Shown: piece by piece, positions 1-9,101 of the stretch
Position numbering within the stretch: position 1 is the stretch's first letter
How the letters are laid out: each line of letters starts with the position of its first letter
Assembly (NCBI GenBank): GCA_963796225.1
Contig: CAWCLK010000054.1
Coordinates: forward strand, 1 to 64,000
Source: CAWCLK01 sp963796225
Lineage (GTDB): Bacteria; Actinomycetota; Nitriliruptoria; Nitriliruptorales; Nitriliruptoraceae
Direction: 5' to 3'
DNA: 64,000 nucleotides
Made by a program: the position numbers and the translations under genes
Notes under the pieces: generated by a model
What the model saw: only the letters and a program-made list of their open reading frames with translations
What the model was told of the DNA's origin: nothing
Database searches by the model: none

Positions 1-1084
1 TGACCAGGGCAGCGGGACGTCCGAGGTGGGTCGCCAGCAGGCCGAACACCGCGGGCCCGAGCGTGAACCCCGCGGCCAGGCACACGATCGTCACGGTGAA
101 TCCGCTGGTGGGGTCCTCCCGGAAGACCTCCTGGCTCCACATCACGATGAACGCGAACCCCGCGGTGAACCCCGTCCCGAAGACGGCGGCGGACACCAGC
201 GCCACCGGGAGGGCGCCGGCCGCCAGCAGCAGGCCGGTGGAACCCGCGAGCAGCAGCAACGCCACAACCAATGACCGCCGTAGGCCGAACCGGTCGGCGA
301 GCTCCCCGCCGAACACCCCCACCAGGGTCCCGGCCACGCCGAGCACGGCCCACATCGCCGGCCCCGACCATGCAGCCAGGCCGGCAGATCGTGCCGTGTC
401 CGGGGCGTAGGCGAAGTAGGCCCCGGAGGTCACCGCGGCGCCGAAGGTGACCGCGAACAGGGGGACCGAGCGGGACCCCACCAGCCACCGCAGGCCGGGC
501 CATCCCGGCCCGGACGAGTCGCCCGGGGTGTCGTCCGACACCACCCGGAGGTTGACCGCCGCAGCCATCAGGCCGACGGCCGCGAACGCCCACCACACGA
601 TCCGCCACTGCTCGCCGGCGAGCAGGACCAGGGCGCTGGCGATGATCAGCCCGGCGGGCGCACCGGCGTTGACCAGGGCCAGGGCTCTGCGTTCGCCGGA
701 GGCGGGGACCCGCAGCTCGACCGCGTCGGAGAACGGCCCCCACGCACCCCCCGCGCTCGTACCGGCCGCGATGATGCCGACCGCCAGCAGGGCCGGCCCG
801 GGAGCGACGGCCACCATCGACGCCCCGCCGGCCAGGACGACGCACCCGACCACCACCGGTAGACGCGGCCCGAACCGGGCCGTGAGCACACCGGTCACGA
901 TGGTCGCCACCAGGTAGCCGGCCTGGGCGGCGGAGGCGTAGAAGCCGAGCTCGTCGAGCCCGAGGCCGAACTCGTCCCGGAAGACGGGCACGAACAGGCC
1001 GAACGCCTGGCGTCCGATCCCGTAGGTCGCGACCAGGGCGAGCATGCCCGCGCCGCCCACACGGGCGGTCCGGGTCGGGGTCAT
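1..1084 (-). CDS. MFS transporter, C-terminus cut by window edge
   Basis: About 361 residues are visible, starting ATG at 1084 and open to base 1. The protein is made of long hydrophobic segments with small-residue and Gly-rich turns, and has the charged cytoplasmic loop pattern (LLATHLGRPAALV near the left edge) of a 12-TM major facilitator. The start overlaps the stop of the upstream hydrolase remnant (ATGA, 1081-1084), so the two were co-transcribed. Substrate unknown. The missing part should be only the last one or two helices, judging by the usual ~400 residue length. Confidence 0.75.
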   Translation of the reverse strand, partial: MTPTRTARVGGAGMLALVATYGIGRQAFGLFVPVFRDEFGLGLDELGFYASAAQAGYLVATIVTGVLTARFGPRLPVVVGCVVLAGGASMVAVAPGPALLAVGIIAAGTSAGGAWGPFSDAVELRVPASGERRALALVNAGAPAGLIIASALVLLAGEQWRIVWWAFAAVGLMAAAVNLRVVSDDTPGDSSGPGWPGLRWLVGSRSVPLFAVTFGAAVTSGAYFAYAPDTARSAGLAAWSGPAMWAVLGVAGTLVGVFGGELADRFGLRRSLVVALLLLAGSTGLLLAAGALPVALVSAAVFGTGFTAGFAFIVMWSQEVFREDPTSGFTVTIVCLAAGFTLGPAVFGLLATHLGRPAALV

Positions 1085-1714
1085 GGGGCCTCCCGCATGG
1101 TCGTCGCGCGTGCCGCGCCCCGGAAGGTGCAGGAGGCCGGCGGCGCTGGCAACCCGTCCGGCACGTCCGAGCGGACGGCCGCTAGCCGACGTGCCGCAGC
1201 CGAGGCCAGACCTCGTCCCACGTCCGGGTCGATCCCGAGACTCAGGTGGGTGGAGGACACCTCGACGTGTCGCACGTCGGGCGAGGCGCGGCCGATGCAG
1301 GCACGCCAGGACACGATGCCGCCGCGCGGCCTCGCGGGCCACGGTGCCGCCCAGGCTCCACCCGACCAGGCCGACGCGGCGTCCGCTGGAGGACGCCAGC
1401 CGCTCGACCTGCGTCGCCAGACGCGGGGCGTCGCGTTCCGGCCGACCCTCGTTGACCCCGGACTCCCAGTGCTGCGCGTCGTGCCCGAGGAAACGCAGGA
1501 AGCTGCGCAGCGGTCCCATCGAGGCTGGCGGAGCCTTCCACCCCGAGACGAGCACGACGGGCCCGCCGTCGCCCCGGGGAGCCCGCACGAGCAATGGCGT
1601 CGAGGCGACCAGCCTGGCGAGCTGGAGGCCGGATCGCCACTCGCCGAGCAGCCCGCGACGGGGCGGTCCGGAGGGTGCCGACGCCGGCGGCGGTTCGACG
1701 TACTCCCGCCTCAC
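1081..1714 (-). pseudogene. alpha/beta hydrolase remnant with internal deletion
   Basis: From a GTG at 1714 the frame encodes the N-terminal half of an alpha/beta hydrolase: VVLVSGW strand, GHDAQHWESG loop and the nucleophile elbow GWSLGG followed by TVAREAAR (around 1350). At about 1320 the frame breaks and resumes in another frame with IVSWRACIG and the catalytic-His region STHLSLGIDPDV, ending TGA at 1081. In relatives roughly 80-90 residues, including lid and acid segment, lie between these two blocks. The gene therefore has a deletion plus frame change at one junction and is probably dead. Exact start uncertain. Confidence 0.6.
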
Positions 1715-1902
1715 CTGGCCCCCGAACAACGGGACGCAGCGCCGGAGACACCGGTGGGCATGGGGGAGCTCATGAGGACACCTTGCTTCGGCTGGCCCGT
1801 CCCACCCGACGCTATTGCGGCGCGGTCCTCTCCGAACACCGCCTTGACGTGGAGCACCTGCCGGGCGGAGAGTCGCGGGACACCCCAGAAAGGAGCGGGA
1901 GC

Positions 1903-2115
1903 ATGACCGAGAGTGTCTACAAGGTCGTCGAGCTGGTCGGGACGAGCACGGAATTGTGGGAGAAGGCGGCCACCGCCGCCGTCGACCAGGCGGGCAAGTC
2001 GCTGCGAGACCTGCGCGTCGCGGAGGTGACCAAGCTCGACATGGCGCTGGAGGACGGCAAGGTCAAGGCGTACCGCGCCAAGGTCAGCGTGTCGTTCAAG
2101 CACGAGGGCGACTGA
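1903..2115 (+). CDS. dodecin family flavin-binding protein
   Basis: A 70-residue protein (MTESVYKVVELVGTSTELWE at the N-terminus) matches the dodecin fold: short beta strand, a single helix rich in Ala, then LRVAEVTKLDMALEDG and a last strand YRAKVSVSFKHEGD. Dodecins assemble into 12-mers that store or buffer riboflavin/FMN. The Trp of the SxxxWExA segment, which stacks on flavin in the family, is present (TSTELWEKAA). A good ribosome-binding site (AAAGGAG) lies 8-9 bases before the ATG. It is monocistronic, with a hairpin terminator right after the stop. Confidence 0.9.
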   Translation: MTESVYKVVELVGTSTELWEKAATAAVDQAGKSLRDLRVAEVTKLDMALEDGKVKAYRAKVSVSFKHEGD

Positions 2116-2142
2116 CACCCGGGCGCGCGACTCCTCCACGGA

Positions 2143-2166
2143 CGGCGGGTGCAACCGCACCCGCCG
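2143..2166 (+). terminator. hairpin after dodecin gene
   Basis: CGGCGGGTGC and GCACCCGCCG form a perfect 10-bp stem with a 4-base loop AACC. There is no T tract, as is common in high-GC actinobacteria. It sits 28 bases after the dodecin stop and just before the ribosome-binding site of the patatin gene. Confidence 0.55.
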
Positions 2167-2201
2167 CCTACCGTGGTGGGGATCGGTGAGGAAGGCCCCG
2201 G

Positions 2202-3230
2202 ATGCCACGCCCCGTTCGCGTCGCCCTCGCCCTCGGGAGCGGGGGCGCCCGCGGCTACGCCCACATCGGCGTCATCGAGGTCCTCGAGGAACGTGGCCAC
2301 GAGATCGTCAGCATCGCCGGGACCTCGATGGGCGCCCTGGTCGGGGGCCTGCACGCCGCGGGGGTGCTCGACGCCTACACCGACTGGGTCCGCGGGTTGA
2401 CCCAGCGGGACGTGATCCGACTGCTCGACCCGGCCCTGCGGGCACCGGGGGTGATCCGCGCCGAGAAGATCCTCGCCACCGTCGCCGAGCTGCTCGACGG
2501 CGCCCGGATCGAGGACCTCCCGATCCAGTACACGGCCGTGGCGACCGACCTGCTGGCGGCCAAGGAGGTCTGGTTCCAGCAGGGGCCGGTGGCCGCCGCG
2601 ATCCGTGCCTCGATCGCCCTGCCGAGCATCATCTCCCCCGTCATGCTCAACGGTCGACTGCTGGTCGACGGCGGCCTGATGAACCCCATCCCGACCGCGG
2701 CCACGGCCGCGTCGGCGGCCGACGTCACCGTCGCGGTCTCGCTCGCCCAGGACACGCCGTCCTCCGCCGGCGTGCCCGAGCAGGCCTCCGCGGAACCACG
2801 ACCGATGGAGGAGTGGATCGAACGGTCCCGCCGCTCCGCCTCCCAGATGCTCGACAGCGACCTGGTGCGCACGATCTCCACCTGGTTCGGCGGCGACCGC
2901 GACGACGACGTCCCGGACGACGGCGACGAGGACGCCCAGCCGCTCGACGAGGTCGAGGCACTGTTCGGGCCGCTCCCGACCGGCATGGGGACCCTCGACG
3001 TGATGCAGCTGTCCCTGCAGGCGATGCAGACCCTCATCGCGCGCTACCGCCTGGCGGGGTTCCCACCCGACGTGCTGATCTCAGTGCCGCGCACGTCGTG
3101 TCGCACCCTCGACTTCCACCGTGCCGACGAGATGATCGAGCTCGGCCGCGAACGTGCCATCGAGGCGCTCGACGGCCACCCGGACCTCGCGGTGGGTGCC
3201 CCCCGCACCTCGCGACAGGAACAGCCATGA
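2202..3230 (+). CDS. patatin-like phospholipase (RssA-type)
   Basis: 342 residues. The N-terminus has the oxyanion glycine-rich loop LGSGGARGYAHIG, then the nucleophile elbow GTSMG (Ser about residue 42) and the second catalytic residue in VDGGLMNPIP (Asp about residue 159), the Ser-Asp dyad of patatins and the NTE/RssA group. An acidic insert (DRDDDVPDDGDEDAQ, about residues 229-243) interrupts the C-terminal part. Likely a cytosolic or membrane-associated acyl hydrolase; substrate not predictable. GAGGAAGG precedes the ATG. The stop overlaps the ATG of the following amidohydrolase (ATGA), so the two form an operon. Confidence 0.85.
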   Translation: MPRPVRVALALGSGGARGYAHIGVIEVLEERGHEIVSIAGTSMGALVGGLHAAGVLDAYTDWVRGLTQRDVIRLLDPALRAPGVIRAEKILATVAELLDGARIEDLPIQYTAVATDLLAAKEVWFQQGPVAAAIRASIALPSIISPVMLNGRLLVDGGLMNPIPTAATAASAADVTVAVSLAQDTPSSAGVPEQASAEPRPMEEWIERSRRSASQMLDSDLVRTISTWFGGDRDDDVPDDGDEDAQPLDEVEALFGPLPTGMGTLDVMQLSLQAMQTLIARYRLAGFPPDVLISVPRTSCRTLDFHRADEMIELGRERAIEALDGHPDLAVGAPRTSRQEQP

Positions 3231-4456
3231 TGCTCGCGCTGACGGGAGGGCGGCTCGTCGACGGGACGGGGCGCGACCCCGTGGACGACGCCGTCGTGGT
3301 GATCGACGGTGACCGGATCGCGGCCGTGGGAGGCGACGACCTCGCCCGCCCCGGGGATGCCCGGGCGATCGACGTCGACGGGCTGACGGTGCTGCCGGGC
3401 CTGATCGACCTGCACACCCACATGGGGATCATCGACATCGGCCATCTCGGCGCGATGTCCGCCGCCGAGGTGGCCGCCCACCTGTTCCACAACGCCGAGC
3501 ACTGCCTGCAGTCCGGGTTCACCACCGCACGTGAGGTGGCGGGGGCCGACGGGGGGCTGCGCCGGGCCATCGACACCGGGCTGGTCGCGGGACCGCGGCT
3601 GTACCCGTCGGGACCGTTGATCTCGCAGACCGGCGGCCACGGGGACCATGCCCTCCCCTGGCTCGACCACCACCGCGCGGTCCGCGGCATCCCCGGCCTG
3701 TCCCAGCTCGCCGAGGTCGTCGACGGCCCCGACGCGGTCCGCCGGGCCGTGCGCCGGGCCTTCCAGCACGGCGCGACGCAGATCAAGGTGTGCGTGTCCG
3801 GCGGGGTGGTGTCGCTGACCGACTCGCTGGAGGACACCCAGTTCTCGATCGAGGAGCTTCGGGCCGCCGTCGAGGAGGCCCGCGCCCGCGGCACCTATGT
3901 CACCGCCCACGCCCACAACGCCCGGTCGATCAACAACGGGCTCGAGGCCGGCCTCGAGTGCTTCGAGCACGGCACCTGGCTGGACGAGGCAACAGCCGCG
4001 CGCATGGCCGCCGCCGGAGCGGCCCTGGTGCCGACCTTCGCCACGGTCGTGCAGGCCCGGCAGCACTGGCGCGAGTGGGGCATCCCCGAGCACCTCCTGC
4101 CCCGCTACGACGGCGTGCTGGAGGCGATGCAGGACTCGCTGCAGCTCGCCGTCGACGCCGGGGTCACCATCGGGTCGGGCTCGGACATCTTCGGCCCGGA
4201 CCAGCGGGGCCGCGGACTGGAGATCGCGCTGAAGGCCGAGGTCATCGGGGCGATGCAGGCCATCGTGTCGGCCACCCGCACGTCCGCCCGGATCCTGCGG
4301 GCCGACGAGGACCTCGGCACCGTCGAGGTCGGTCGGTACGCGGACGTCATCGCCGTCGACGGCGACCCGTTGGCCGACCCACACATGCTCGCCGACGAGT
4401 CCAACGTCGTGCTGGTCGTCAAGGGTGGGCAGGTGGTCAAGGACACGCGGCCCTGA
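3227..4456 (+). CDS. metal-dependent amidohydrolase
   Basis: 409 residues. The short N-terminal beta domain (GGRLVDGTG ... GLTVLPGLID) leads into the metal site DLHTHMG, followed by the candidate bridging Lys in QIKVCVSGGV, HAHN, FEHGTWLD and the late Asp in GSGSDIFG. The end returns to the beta domain (VGRYADVIAVDGDPLADP). This is the imidazolonepropionase / Xaa-Pro dipeptidase-like branch of the amidohydrolase superfamily; the true substrate is unknown. The start overlaps the patatin stop by 4 bases. Confidence 0.85.
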   Translation: MMLALTGGRLVDGTGRDPVDDAVVVIDGDRIAAVGGDDLARPGDARAIDVDGLTVLPGLIDLHTHMGIIDIGHLGAMSAAEVAAHLFHNAEHCLQSGFTTAREVAGADGGLRRAIDTGLVAGPRLYPSGPLISQTGGHGDHALPWLDHHRAVRGIPGLSQLAEVVDGPDAVRRAVRRAFQHGATQIKVCVSGGVVSLTDSLEDTQFSIEELRAAVEEARARGTYVTAHAHNARSINNGLEAGLECFEHGTWLDEATAARMAAAGAALVPTFATVVQARQHWREWGIPEHLLPRYDGVLEAMQDSLQLAVDAGVTIGSGSDIFGPDQRGRGLEIALKAEVIGAMQAIVSATRTSARILRADEDLGTVEVGRYADVIAVDGDPLADPHMLADESNVVLVVKGGQVVKDTRP

Positions 4457-4535
4457 CGCGCGAGGTCGGTCGCACCGCGAACCGGGTTGCCCCTACCGTG
4501 CCCGGCACCCTCGGCGGCGGATGGGAGGTGCCTCG

Positions 4536-5843
4536 GTGGCACCGTCACGCGGACGTCTTGCGGCGGCGCGTCTCGGCGAGTCGCTGCTCGTGCGCCCCGT
4601 CCTCTTCGTCGTCGCCGGCCTCCTGCTGGCGGCGGCCTGTCTCTGGCTCGACGGGCTCCTGGGACCCGACGCCCTGCCGGCCTGGCTGCAGTTCGACGCG
4701 GAGAGCGCCCGGACCCTGTACGCGACGTTGGCCGGCGCGCTGCTGACGGTCGCCGGCATCACGTTCTGGGTCCGGTCGGCCACCGTGAGCCTGGCCGCCG
4801 CCCAGTTCTCGGCCAACGTCGTGATGGGGTTCCTGCAGGACTGGTTCCAGCAGTCGGTCATGAGCCTGATGCTGGGCCTGTTCGCCTACGTGGTGGCCGT
4901 GTTCCGCGTCATCCGCCCCGGCGAGGCCGGTGGGACCCCGGACCTGTCGATCCTCCTCGGCATCGTGCTGGCCGCCAGCTCCGTCGTGTTCGTCATGGGG
5001 GCCATCCGCAACGCGGTGCAGTCGATGTACTCCGGTGCGCTCGGCCGGCGCATCTCCGACACCACGGTCCAGCGCATCCGCGCCGTCCTGCCGGTCGAGG
5101 AACCGGACCGGATGGTCACGCCCGACGCGACGCCCCAGGTCCCGACGGCGGCCTCGGTGCGCATCCGGGCGACCGAGAGCGGATGGGTCGGGGCGATCGA
5201 CGAGGCCGCCCTGCTGGCCGCGCTCCCACCGGACGCCGTCGTGCAGCTGGAGGTCCGGGTCGGGCTGTACGCCATCGAGGGCCGGCCGCTGGCCCAGGTC
5301 TGGGCCGAGGGCGTCCCCCGGGAACGGCTCGAGCAGCTGGTCCACGACACCGTCCTCGTCGGTCGCCGCACGATCACGGGCGACATCGAGTTCGGCGTGC
5401 AGCAGCTGGTCGACCTGGCGATCGGCTCGCTGGTCGGGACGACCGCCGACGTGACCAGCGCCTTCGAGGTGGTCCAGCACCTCGAGCTGGTGCTGTGGGA
5501 GCTCGGTCGTCGCCGACTGCCGCCGCGCGCCTCGACCGACGAGCAGGGCCGGGCCCTCATCCGGGCGCGTCACACCACCTACGACGACTACGTCCGGCTG
5601 GCGTTCGACCGGCTCCGCCGCACCGCCGTGACGTACCCGACCGTGTCGGGGGCGCTGATCGTGTCCGCGTCCGAGGTCGCGCGCGACCTCGAGGAGGTCG
5701 GATTCCCCGACCGCGCCGCCGCGCTGCGCCGGCAGGTCGACGTCATCCTCGACGCGGCGCGACGCAGCGACATCGTGGCCGAGGACCTCACGCGGCTGGA
5801 GCAGCTGGCGCAGCGCCGCTGGTCGTCCCAGCCGCTGGGGTGA
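4536..5843 (+). CDS. DUF2254-type predicted membrane protein
   Basis: 435 residues from GTG 4536, chosen because GGGAGG lies 7 bases upstream; an in-frame ATG at 4521 is possible. The N-terminal third has about four membrane segments (VRPVLFVVAGLLLAAACLWL, LAGALLTVAGITFWV, SLMLGLFAYVVAVFRVI, ILLGIVLAASSVVFVMGAI), followed by a soluble domain with RATESGWVGAIDEAALLAAL and paired helices. This matches DUF2254 (uncharacterised). Convergent with the aminotransferase gene, whose stop lies 3 bases away. Confidence 0.7.
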   Translation: MAPSRGRLAAARLGESLLVRPVLFVVAGLLLAAACLWLDGLLGPDALPAWLQFDAESARTLYATLAGALLTVAGITFWVRSATVSLAAAQFSANVVMGFLQDWFQQSVMSLMLGLFAYVVAVFRVIRPGEAGGTPDLSILLGIVLAASSVVFVMGAIRNAVQSMYSGALGRRISDTTVQRIRAVLPVEEPDRMVTPDATPQVPTAASVRIRATESGWVGAIDEAALLAALPPDAVVQLEVRVGLYAIEGRPLAQVWAEGVPRERLEQLVHDTVLVGRRTITGDIEFGVQQLVDLAIGSLVGTTADVTSAFEVVQHLELVLWELGRRRLPPRASTDEQGRALIRARHTTYDDYVRLAFDRLRRTAVTYPTVSGALIVSASEVARDLEEVGFPDRAAALRRQVDVILDAARRSDIVAEDLTRLEQLAQRRWSSQPLG

Positions 5844-5845
5844 GG

Positions 5846-6745
5846 TCACACGACCGGCGTGCCGCTGCTGGCGGTGAGCTCGGCGTAGGCGTCGCTGAGC
5901 CGGCGGGTGGTCGGACCGAGCTCGCCGGCGCCGATGGTCCGCCCGTCCACCTCGACAACAGGCACGAGCTCGCCCATGGTGCCGGTGCAGAACGCCTCGT
6001 CGGCGGCGTACAGCTCGGCGGGCGCCAGGTCCCGCTCGACCGCCGGGATGCCGAGGTCGAGGCACAGCTCGAGCACCGTGGCGCGGGTGATCCCCGCCGG
6101 ACACGCCACCACGCGCGAGGTGACGACCTCACCGCCGCGGACCGCGAACACGTGGGTGGCGTTGGTCTCGGCCACGAATCCGCGCCCGTCCAGCATCAGC
6201 GCGTCGTCGACGCCCGCGACGTTCGCTTCGACCTTGGCGAGGATGGAGTTGAGGAGGTTGGCGTGATGGATGCGTGGGTCCAGCACGTCGGGGCCGGGGC
6301 GGCGCAGCGAGGCGGTGACCAGGCGCACACCGCCACGGTCGTAGACCGGCGGCTTGTGCTCGGGCAGCACGATCAGGGTCGGGCCCTGCGTGTTCAACCG
6401 CGGGTCCATCCCGCTGGTGAGCTTGACGCCGCGGGTGAGCGTCAGCCGGATGTGCACCCCGTCGGTCATGTCGTTGGCCTGCAGGGTGCGGGCGATCTCG
6501 GCGGTGATCTGCTCGTGCGAGGGGATCTCGGCGAACGCCAGTGCCAGGGCCGAAGCCCGCAGGCGGTCGAGGTGCTCCTCCAGCTTGAAGACCCGCCCGT
6601 CGTACAGGCGCAGGCCCTCCCAGACGGCATCACCGCCCTGGACCACCGAGTCGAACGGGCTCACGCCGGCGTCGTCGCGGTGCACGAGCCGACCGCCGAC
6701 GTTGACGATCAGGTCGCGGTTGCGCTCGTCGAACTGCTGGAGCAT
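5846..6745 (-). CDS. class IV aminotransferase (BCAT/D-amino acid transaminase-like)
   Basis: 299 residues from ATG 6745. Fold type IV PLP features: FDSVVQGGDAVWEGLRLYDG near residues 23-42, FKLEEHLDRLRASA, the Lys in NLLNSILAKVEANVAG as PLP-binding candidate, and the phosphate-cup region FVAETNATHVFAV. It cannot be assigned to branched-chain, D-amino acid or aminodeoxychorismate chemistry by eye. Translation is coupled to the upstream sulfotransferase-like gene: the stop TGA and this ATG share one base (TGATG). Confidence 0.85.
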   Translation of the reverse strand: MLQQFDERNRDLIVNVGGRLVHRDDAGVSPFDSVVQGGDAVWEGLRLYDGRVFKLEEHLDRLRASALALAFAEIPSHEQITAEIARTLQANDMTDGVHIRLTLTRGVKLTSGMDPRLNTQGPTLIVLPEHKPPVYDRGGVRLVTASLRRPGPDVLDPRIHHANLLNSILAKVEANVAGVDDALMLDGRGFVAETNATHVFAVRGGEVVTSRVVACPAGITRATVLELCLDLGIPAVERDLAPAELYAADEAFCTGTMGELVPVVEVDGRTIGAGELGPTTRRLSDAYAELTASSGTPVV

Positions 6746-7491
6746 CAGGGCTCTCCTGCGGGGTCGTCCACGGTGAGGCGGTGCTGGGCGAGCTGCTCGT
6801 ACAACGGCCGGCAGCGGGCCAGGAGCTCGGTCAGGTGCGCGGGCACCGCGGTGGTCGTGGGACGGTAGGGCTCGAAGCCGGTGGAGCGCTCGACCGCCGC
6901 GTACCAGTACGGCGCCCAGATGCCGTCGGTCACCCGCCGCCCCGCCTCCCACGACAGCATGGCCGGGTCGAAGGGCACGTCGAGGGCGGCGCAGACGGTC
7001 CGGAGCATCGCCCGCGGGGCGGTGAGCACGTCGCGTGCGTCGACCACCGGCGGGACCTGACCTGTCCTCTCGGCGACGTGCTCGAACAGGCGCACCTGCT
7101 GGGGCAGGCCCGTCTCGTCGAGATCGACCTGCGACACCTTCGCGAAGGACACGACCACCTCGGCCGGGTCACGGATCAGGAACAGGTGCCGGAACCCGTC
7201 GAGCCAGTCGAGGTCGACCTCCTCGGTCACGTGCTTGGTCATGTGCTTCTGGAACCAGATCGGCCTGTCGCCCGGCACCGGACCGGTGAGGTGCCCGACG
7301 ACCTCGCGCCAGTCGGTCGGGTACGCGCGGACGACCTCGTCACGGCCCGGGTGCGGGGCGCCGGTCGCCTGCAGCCAGTAGGCGTAGAGCGGCTCGTCGA
7401 CGACCGCGGTGTCGGGGCGACTGTCCCACGAGCGCATGAGCGCAGTCGAGATGTTGCGCGGCCCCGACCACGCCGCGATCCGGGTCGTCAT
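6745..7491 (-). CDS. sulfotransferase-family P-loop protein
   Basis: 248 residues, ATG at 7491. The N-terminal SGPRNISTALMRSW fits the PAPS 5'-phosphosulfate-binding loop of sulfotransferases, and RHLFLIRDPAEVVVSFAKV fits the 3'-phosphate site with its conserved Arg. IWFQKHMTKHV between them is a conserved helix in this branch. It ends in the start codon of the aminotransferase, implying a two-subunit or same-pathway pair. Acceptor substrate unknown; it may not be an active sulfotransferase. Confidence 0.75.
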   Translation of the reverse strand: MTTRIAAWSGPRNISTALMRSWDSRPDTAVVDEPLYAYWLQATGAPHPGRDEVVRAYPTDWREVVGHLTGPVPGDRPIWFQKHMTKHVTEEVDLDWLDGFRHLFLIRDPAEVVVSFAKVSQVDLDETGLPQQVRLFEHVAERTGQVPPVVDARDVLTAPRAMLRTVCAALDVPFDPAMLSWEAGRRVTDGIWAPYWYAAVERSTGFEPYRPTTTAVPAHLTELLARCRPLYEQLAQHRLTVDDPAGEP

Positions 7492-7597
7492 GCTGCGGGG
7501 CGCCCTCCGGTGGTGTGGGGGAGATCATGCCGCTCCACGCAGGACGCCGCCCGTCTCTCAGTCGGCGCCCTGCACGAGACCGGAAGGAGCAGCCACC

Positions 7598-7801
7598 GTG
7601 GGCTCGGTCCACACGGCGGCGCGCAGCCGGTTCGGCGTGCATGCGGGACGGGTCCGGATGCCGCTTCGGGCCAGCACCCTGATCGCGGCCGGCCTGCCCG
7701 TCCGCTTCGACCGCGTCCACCTCGACGGCCGACCCGTGGACGTCTCCCCGGGCTCCCGTCCCGTGACGTTCGCCGCTGCCGGCACCGACCCTGCACCCTG
7801 A
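7598..7801 (+). CDS. small hypothetical protein
   Basis: A 67-residue frame from GTG 7598 with GGAAGG about 10 bases upstream, ending TGA 7801. Sequence is basic and unremarkable (VHTAARSRFGVHAGRVRMP at the N-terminus), without membrane segment or recognised motif. It lies alone between the divergent sulfotransferase gene and the convergent MFS gene. It could be spurious. Confidence 0.3.
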   Translation: MGSVHTAARSRFGVHAGRVRMPLRASTLIAAGLPVRFDRVHLDGRPVDVSPGSRPVTFAAAGTDPAP

Positions 7802-7823
7802 ACCGCCGCAGGACCCGCCGGCG

Positions 7824-9077
7824 TCAGCGCACGTTGCCGGAGCCGGCGTTGTCGGATCGGTGGCTCGCAGTCCAGCCGGCGGCAACGAGGAAGACGGCTC
7901 CCAGGCCGACGATGAGCACGCGCGGGTCGGTCACGTCGGCGAGGACGCCCGCCGTGACGCCGCCAATCACCTGCGCAAGAGCGGCCAGGGTCCCGATGCC
8001 TCCGTAGGCACGTCCGCGCAACTGGTCTGGGGTGAGCTCCTGCACCCGCGCGTCGCCCCACACGTCGAATGGTCCCCAGGCGATGCCCCAGACCACCCAC
8101 GACACAGCCAGGACCCGCCAGTCGGAACCGACCGCGCCGGCGGCGCACGCGGCGCCGGCGATCAGAAGGGTCCGGGTCGCCAGCGTGGAGACGCTGACCT
8201 GCCAGGCGATCACACCCGCAGCGACCAGGCCGAGGACGGCGCCGGTCGAGTAGCCGGCGAGGGCGATGCCGTAGGCGCCCGACGGGGCGCCGGGGAGCTG
8301 GTCGAGCCAGACGACAGCGACGGTGAGCAGCGCGGTCACCACCCCGGCGGCCAGCGCGGTCATGCCAGCGACCACGCGGAGGTCGACGTGATGGCGCAGG
8401 TGCCGCACGCCCTCGCGGCCGTCTGCCAGGCTCGCCGCCACGGTCCGCCGGGCGGCCGCGACCCACCCCGCATGCGGCCGCGTCGGGCCCGCGTCGGCCA
8501 CCGCAGGCTGCGGGGAGGGCGGGAGCAGCACGAGTGCGGCGAGGTAGGTGCAGACGTCGACGGCAACGGCGACCTCGGCCCCGGCTGCTCCGACGAGCAG
8601 GCCGCCCACGCTCAGTCCGACCACGCCCGACAGCGCACGCGAGACCTTTCGGATGGTCGCCACCTGCTGCGCCTGGTCGGCAGCACCCTCGCGGATCGCT
8701 GCCTCACCCGACGGGTTGTCGACCGTGCCGACGAAGGCGGTCAGCACCAGACAGGCGGCCAGCACGCCATCGCTACGCACCAGGAGGCCGAGGGTCAGCA
8801 GCCCGCCCCGAATGACGAAGGTGGTGCGCAGCACCGCGATGCGGTCGATCCGGTCAGCCAGCAGCCCGCCGATGGGACGGCCCACGACCCCGGCTGCACG
8901 CACGACAGCGAACGTGACACCGGTGAGCAGGCCCGAACCGGTCGTGGCGTACACGAGCAGGGGCAGCACGACCACGGCGATCCCATCACCGAGCTCGTTG
9001 ACCAGGAACGCCCCGACCAGCCGCCGTAGTCGGGGGTGGCGCAACGGGGCGACGAGCTCCGTGATCCGCTCTCGCAC
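7824..9077 (-). CDS. MFS efflux-type transporter
   Basis: About 417 residues from GTG 9077; a TTG at 9104 is an alternative but falls inside the operator. The 12 hydrophobic segments carry the MFS loop motif GRPIGGLLADRIDRIAVLRT between helices 2 and 3, and a second basic loop LTPDQLRGRAYGGIG between the halves (ELTPDQLRGRA), as in MFS-3/enterobactin-exporter-type drug efflux proteins. Divergent from a TetR regulator over a shared palindrome, the usual arrangement for a ligand-induced efflux pump. Confidence 0.8.
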   Translation of the reverse strand: MRERITELVAPLRHPRLRRLVGAFLVNELGDGIAVVVLPLLVYATTGSGLLTGVTFAVVRAAGVVGRPIGGLLADRIDRIAVLRTTFVIRGGLLTLGLLVRSDGVLAACLVLTAFVGTVDNPSGEAAIREGAADQAQQVATIRKVSRALSGVVGLSVGGLLVGAAGAEVAVAVDVCTYLAALVLLPPSPQPAVADAGPTRPHAGWVAAARRTVAASLADGREGVRHLRHHVDLRVVAGMTALAAGVVTALLTVAVVWLDQLPGAPSGAYGIALAGYSTGAVLGLVAAGVIAWQVSVSTLATRTLLIAGAACAAGAVGSDWRVLAVSWVVWGIAWGPFDVWGDARVQELTPDQLRGRAYGGIGTLAALAQVIGGVTAGVLADVTDPRVLIVGLGAVFLVAAGWTASHRSDNAGSGNVR

Positions 9078-9101
9078 GACCCTCCGATCACGATGGCAAA
9101 C

